Source of the DNA: Chitinophagaceae bacterium | Lineage (GTDB): Bacteria > Bacteroidota > Bacteroidia > Chitinophagales > Chitinophagaceae | Length of the DNA: 9,024 nucleotides | Reading direction: 5' to 3' | Assembly (NCBI GenBank): GCA_947461645.1 | Contig: CANHMN010000056.1 | Span: 1-9,024, forward strand | Part shown: one piece after another, positions 5,853-9,024 of the stretch | How positions within the stretch are numbered: the first letter of the stretch is position 1 | How the letters are laid out: every line of letters starts with the position of its first letter | Program-made: the position numbers and the translations under genes | The notes under the pieces: generated by a model | The model's database searches: none | The model's input: only the letters and a program-made list of their open reading frames with translations | What the model was told of the DNA's origin: nothing

Positions 5853-8800
5853 ATGAAAGTCCTAAACCTGGTGCAAACCAGCTGTTTATTGGTATTATGT
5901 ACCTTAATCAGCATTCAAACAAACGCACAAGCTCCAACTGCAAACTTCTCAGCCTCTAACGTTTCCGGTTGTGCTCCTCTCCTGGTAAATTTCACCGATC
6001 AATCTTCAAATGCTCCTACGAATTGGAGATGGACTTTAGGTAATGGTACAAACTCTATATCTCAAAATCCTTCTGTTGTATATTTTGATCCTGGTACTTA
6101 CACCGTAAAATTAGTTGCAAGAAATGCAAATGGAAGTGATTCTTTAACAAGAGTTGCTTTTATTACCGTTTATGCCAAGCCAACTGTAGACTTTTCGGGT
6201 TCAACCCTTACAGGATGTGCTCAACGATTAACCACTACATTTACAGATCTTAGTTTGCCAGGCAGTGGAACCATCAGCAGCAGACAATGGGATTTGGGGG
6301 ATGGTACATTTAGTAGTTTTCAAAGCCCAACACATACTTACAACTCCACAGGAAACTTCAATGTATCGTTGATGGTTAAGAATAGTTTTGGATGTCAAAA
6401 TTCACTTACAAGAACTGCGTACATCACAGCTGTTGGCAAACCTGTTTCAAATTTTACTGCTCCAGTAACTTCAAGCTGTGGAGCACCTTTTACAGTTAAC
6501 TTTCAAAACACTACAACTGGAACAGGAAACCTTTCCTTTCTTTGGTCTTTTGGCGATGGAACTACTTCTACTGATTTAAATCCAACAAAAACTTACAATA
6601 CAGCTGGTACCTATACCGTAAGATTGATTGCTACCAATGAAACTGGTTGTAAAGACACCATCATTAAATCTAATTTCATCAGAGTAGGTAGCGTTAGAAC
6701 CAACTTTACCATACCTGCAGCAATTTGCGTTAATTCAACTTTAAACATTGTTAACAATACCAACCCTACAACAGCTCTTTCTTCATGGAGCTTTGGAGAT
6801 GGTACCACTTCAACAGATTTCAATCCAAGTAAAATATATACTACTCCGGGTTCATACACCATTAAATTGGTAAATGATTTTGGAGCCTGCAGAGATTCTA
6901 TAACCAAAAATATTATAGTAAGAAGCGTTCCTACTGCAGAATTCAGTGCTGATCCATTAACAACCTGCGATACCATTTTAGCCGTTCAATTTGACAACCA
7001 AAGTATAAATGGCAGCAGCTTTGTTTGGACATTTGGTGATAGCTCAACATCTACAATTACAAATCCTTTGCATACTTACAGAAGCATCAATGATAAATTT
7101 TTTACTGTAAGTTTATCTGTAACTGCTGCAAATGGTTGTAAAGCTTCTGTTACCAAGAACAATTACATTTCCATAAAAAGACCAAGTGTTAGCATTACCA
7201 ATTTCCCTGCTGCAGGTTGTGCACCATTGGCATTTAGTCCTATTCCAGTTATTGACAGCACTTTTACTGTTGCTAGCTACTTCTGGGATTTTGGAGATGG
7301 TGTAACTTCTACTGAACAAAATCCAAATCATACCTACAACACAAGAGGCAAGTACACAGTTACGCTTATTATTGTAACTTCCAATGGCTGTGTTGATACC
7401 GTTAAATACAACAATATCATTAAGGTTGGGTATGAACCTCATCCAGATTTTTCGGCTTCTGCAACCAGCGCTTGTGCTTCTACTCAAATTGTTTTTACCG
7501 ACTTAACACCTGCAGAAGATTCTGTAACCCAATGGATATGGAATTTCGGTGACGGAACCTTTTCTACAGCTCAAAACCCTTCTCACCTTTTTGTTGATAC
7601 TACAACCGAAGAAGATTGGTTTGACATTAAATTGACTGTTTTCGACAATGGTTGTAAAGCCTCTGTTACTTTTGAAAATTACATTCAGATTTTCGCTCCT
7701 ATTGCAAAATCTACCGTTGCATCATACTGCAACGACAGATTAAAATGGGCATTTTCCAACAAGTCGAAAGGAGCTACCAGCATAGTTTGGGATTTTGGTG
7801 ACGGAGAAACATCCACAGAAAACAATCCTGTTCACTATTATCCTCAAACAGGTGTTTACATTGCAACAATAACTGCATACAACAGCAATACAGGTTGTAG
7901 CGATGTGTTCAGAAGAACTATATATGTAATTGACCAAGTTCCTGATTTTACTGCAACACAAACCACCATTTGCAAAACAGAGGGCACTACTTTTACAGCA
8001 ACTGATATTACGCCTGCTTACTTCACATCATTTGGATGGAATTTTGGTGATGGTGTAACAGGAAGTGGAATTTCATTAACAAAAAACTACTTTAATTCTG
8101 GCTTATATACTGTAAAACTTACTACAAGAAATAGAAATGGTTGTATAGATGTAGTAACTAAATCTCAGTACATCACTGTAAATGGCCCTAAGTCTTCATT
8201 TGATACCACTTTGAGAAATTCATGTATTGCGAGCAACATCATTTTCACTAACAATTCAACGAGTGATGGAAGAAATTCTATTTCTCAATGGATCTGGAAT
8301 TTCGGTGATGGCACTATTGATACATTGAACTCTCCTGCTCCTGTTTCACATGCTTATGCTACAGCAGGGAACTACACAGTGTCATTGAAAACAATTGATA
8401 CATATGGCTGCAGCGACGTTATAAGTGCAAACAACATGATTAATATTTCTACACCTCAAGCCAATTTCACTGCGTTGGATACCATTGGCTGCCCGAATTC
8501 AACAATCAGGTTTAACAATACCTCCCTTGGAAGCTATATTACATTTGCCTGGAATTTTGGTGATGGAAATACCTCAACCGATATTCACCCAACTCACAGT
8601 TATGCTGCAAATGGTAGCTATACCGTTAAATTGACTGCAACGAACAATTATGGTTGCAGTGATACAAAAGAATTGAACAACATCATTGATGTGGTTACAC
8701 CTGTGGCTGCATTTACCGCGAGCGACTATGTAGGAAACTGTCCTCCACTTATTGTTAATTTTACCAACCAATCAAGCAACTACCTTTCTCAAACTTGGAA

Positions 8801-9024
8801 CTTCGGCGACAATACAAGCACACTTACAGACAACCCTTCTCACTTCTACTCTATTTCCGGAACATTTGATGTAGTATTGACTGTTAAAGGTCCTGGAGGA
8901 TGTACTGCAAGTTCTGCGCCTGCAACAATTACTGTTCATGGTCCAAGAGGTTCTTTCAGCTATGACAAAACATCTATTTGTCCAAACGTTGCTGTGAATT
9001 TTACAGCTAATACTTTTAATACAA
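5853..9024 (+). CDS. Large secreted multi-PKD-domain protein (partial, C-terminus off window)
   Basis: An open frame from ATG at 5853 runs without a stop to the window edge, giving at least 1057 residues. Residues 1 to about 25-27 are a signal peptide: MK, a hydrophobic core LLVLCTLISI, then TNAQA as the likely cleavage zone. The rest is a tandem array of PKD domains, which are beta-sandwich modules of surface proteins involved in adhesion or polysaccharide binding. Twelve copies are complete and a thirteenth begins at the edge. Each has a strand of the (A/D)F(S/T)A type, then Cys, then the W-x-FGDG turn, then a G-x-YTVKL strand and an NGC-type end. Polar residues (Thr, Ser, Asn) dominate. 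In Bacteroidota such arrays are usually exported by Sec and then the type IX system, with a C-terminal sorting or gliding-associated domain. That end is not visible, so the route is inferred. Function is likely surface adhesion, matrix or gliding, but no enzyme domain is seen. It is divergent from the Nif3 gene. Confidence 0.9.
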   Translation, partial: MKVLNLVQTSCLLVLCTLISIQTNAQAPTANFSASNVSGCAPLLVNFTDQSSNAPTNWRWTLGNGTNSISQNPSVVYFDPGTYTVKLVARNANGSDSLTRVAFITVYAKPTVDFSGSTLTGCAQRLTTTFTDLSLPGSGTISSRQWDLGDGTFSSFQSPTHTYNSTGNFNVSLMVKNSFGCQNSLTRTAYITAVGKPVSNFTAPVTSSCGAPFTVNFQNTTTGTGNLSFLWSFGDGTTSTDLNPTKTYNTAGTYTVRLIATNETGCKDTIIKSNFIRVGSVRTNFTIPAAICVNSTLNIVNNTNPTTALSSWSFGDGTTSTDFNPSKIYTTPGSYTIKLVNDFGACRDSITKNIIVRSVPTAEFSADPLTTCDTILAVQFDNQSINGSSFVWTFGDSSTSTITNPLHTYRSINDKFFTVSLSVTAANGCKASVTKNNYISIKRPSVSITNFPAAGCAPLAFSPIPVIDSTFTVASYFWDFGDGVTSTEQNPNHTYNTRGKYTVTLIIVTSNGCVDTVKYNNIIKVGYEPHPDFSASATSACASTQIVFTDLTPAEDSVTQWIWNFGDGTFSTAQNPSHLFVDTTTEEDWFDIKLTVFDNGCKASVTFENYIQIFAPIAKSTVASYCNDRLKWAFSNKSKGATSIVWDFGDGETSTENNPVHYYPQTGVYIATITAYNSNTGCSDVFRRTIYVIDQVPDFTATQTTICKTEGTTFTATDITPAYFTSFGWNFGDGVTGSGISLTKNYFNSGLYTVKLTTRNRNGCIDVVTKSQYITVNGPKSSFDTTLRNSCIASNIIFTNNSTSDGRNSISQWIWNFGDGTIDTLNSPAPVSHAYATAGNYTVSLKTIDTYGCSDVISANNMINISTPQANFTALDTIGCPNSTIRFNNTSLGSYITFAWNFGDGNTSTDIHPTHSYAANGSYTVKLTATNNYGCSDTKELNNIIDVVTPVAAFTASDYVGNCPPLIVNFTNQSSNYLSQTWNFGDNTSTLTDNPSHFYSISGTFDVVLTVKGPGGCTASSAPATITVHGPRGSFSYDKTSICPNVAVNFTANTFNT
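5937..9024 (+). repeat. Tandem PKD-domain array, period 80-86 residues
   Basis: The FGDG-type turn recurs at protein residues 62, 148, 233, 314, 394, 480, 565, 648, 731, 817, 902 and 984, so the spacing is 80-86 residues (240-258 bases). The motif is LGNG in copy 1, LGDG in copy 2, FGDS in copy 5 and FGDN in copy 12; the other copies have FGDG. The preceding Trp is present in all twelve. Copies 3 and 4 look most alike (both FGDGTTSTD, then NP, then Y-T-x-G-(T/S)-Y), suggesting a more recent duplication. At DNA level the copies are well diverged. Confidence 0.88.

Noticed and set aside
5883..5902. Possible lipobox (LVLC, Cys16) in the PKD protein signal peptide
   Set aside because: The residue before Cys is Leu rather than Gly, Ala or Ser, and a normal TNAQA cleavage zone follows after the hydrophobic core, so a standard signal peptide fits better.
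6611..8771. Several minus-strand frames of 65-124 codons inside the PKD gene
   Set aside because: They recur because the PKD repeats have low stop density on the opposite strand; the sense frame is open throughout and clearly coding.
5937..9024. Periodic structure as a CRISPR array or DNA-level satellite
   Set aside because: The period of 240-258 bases is a protein-domain period kept in reading frame, with no short identical repeats.

Overview
The window reads as chromosomal DNA from a member of the Bacteroidota, plausibly in or near the Chitinophagaceae/Sphingobacteriales. The basis is an AT-rich genome, a -33/-7 promoter of the TTTG/TAnnTTTG type, absence of strong Shine-Dalgarno sites, a FabI and a DUF2795-like protein of the type common in that phylum, and a very long secreted PKD-repeat protein. 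The genus assignment is inference.

Layout. Bases 1-400 hold a promoter, a small very acidic DUF2795-like gene on the plus strand, and its hairpin terminator. Bases 412-5388 hold five minus-strand genes: a SemiSWEET-type sugar transporter, enoyl-ACP reductase (fabI), the DNA repair ATPase RecN, a coiled-coil C4 zinc-ribbon protein, and a Nif3-family dinuclear-metal protein. Read in the direction of transcription, Nif3 and the zinc-ribbon gene form a short probable operon. It ends in a textbook intrinsic terminator with a UUCG tetraloop. recN and fabI follow with gaps of about 100-120 bp, and fabI ends in its own hairpin. The SemiSWEET gene starts just beyond that hairpin and converges on the DUF2795-like gene.

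Bases 5389-5852 are an AT-rich divergent intergenic region. It holds a decayed-looking Cys-rich reading frame, three copies of GCACAAT and an AT-rich inverted repeat. From 5853 to the right edge runs one uninterrupted plus-strand gene of at least 1057 codons. It encodes a signal peptide followed by twelve complete PKD domains and the start of a thirteenth. This looks like a cell-surface or secreted adhesin-like protein, and its C-terminus, which would show the secretion route, lies outside the window.

The five minus-strand genes are mostly housekeeping (lipid synthesis, recombination repair, metal/zinc proteins) and share no obvious single pathway. The accessory part is the PKD gene and the intergenic DNA upstream of it. 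I did not find a convincing undescribed system. The best leads are the paired-cysteine PKD architecture with its odd first domain, the cryptic frame at 5460-5558, and the hairpin between fabI and the SemiSWEET gene.
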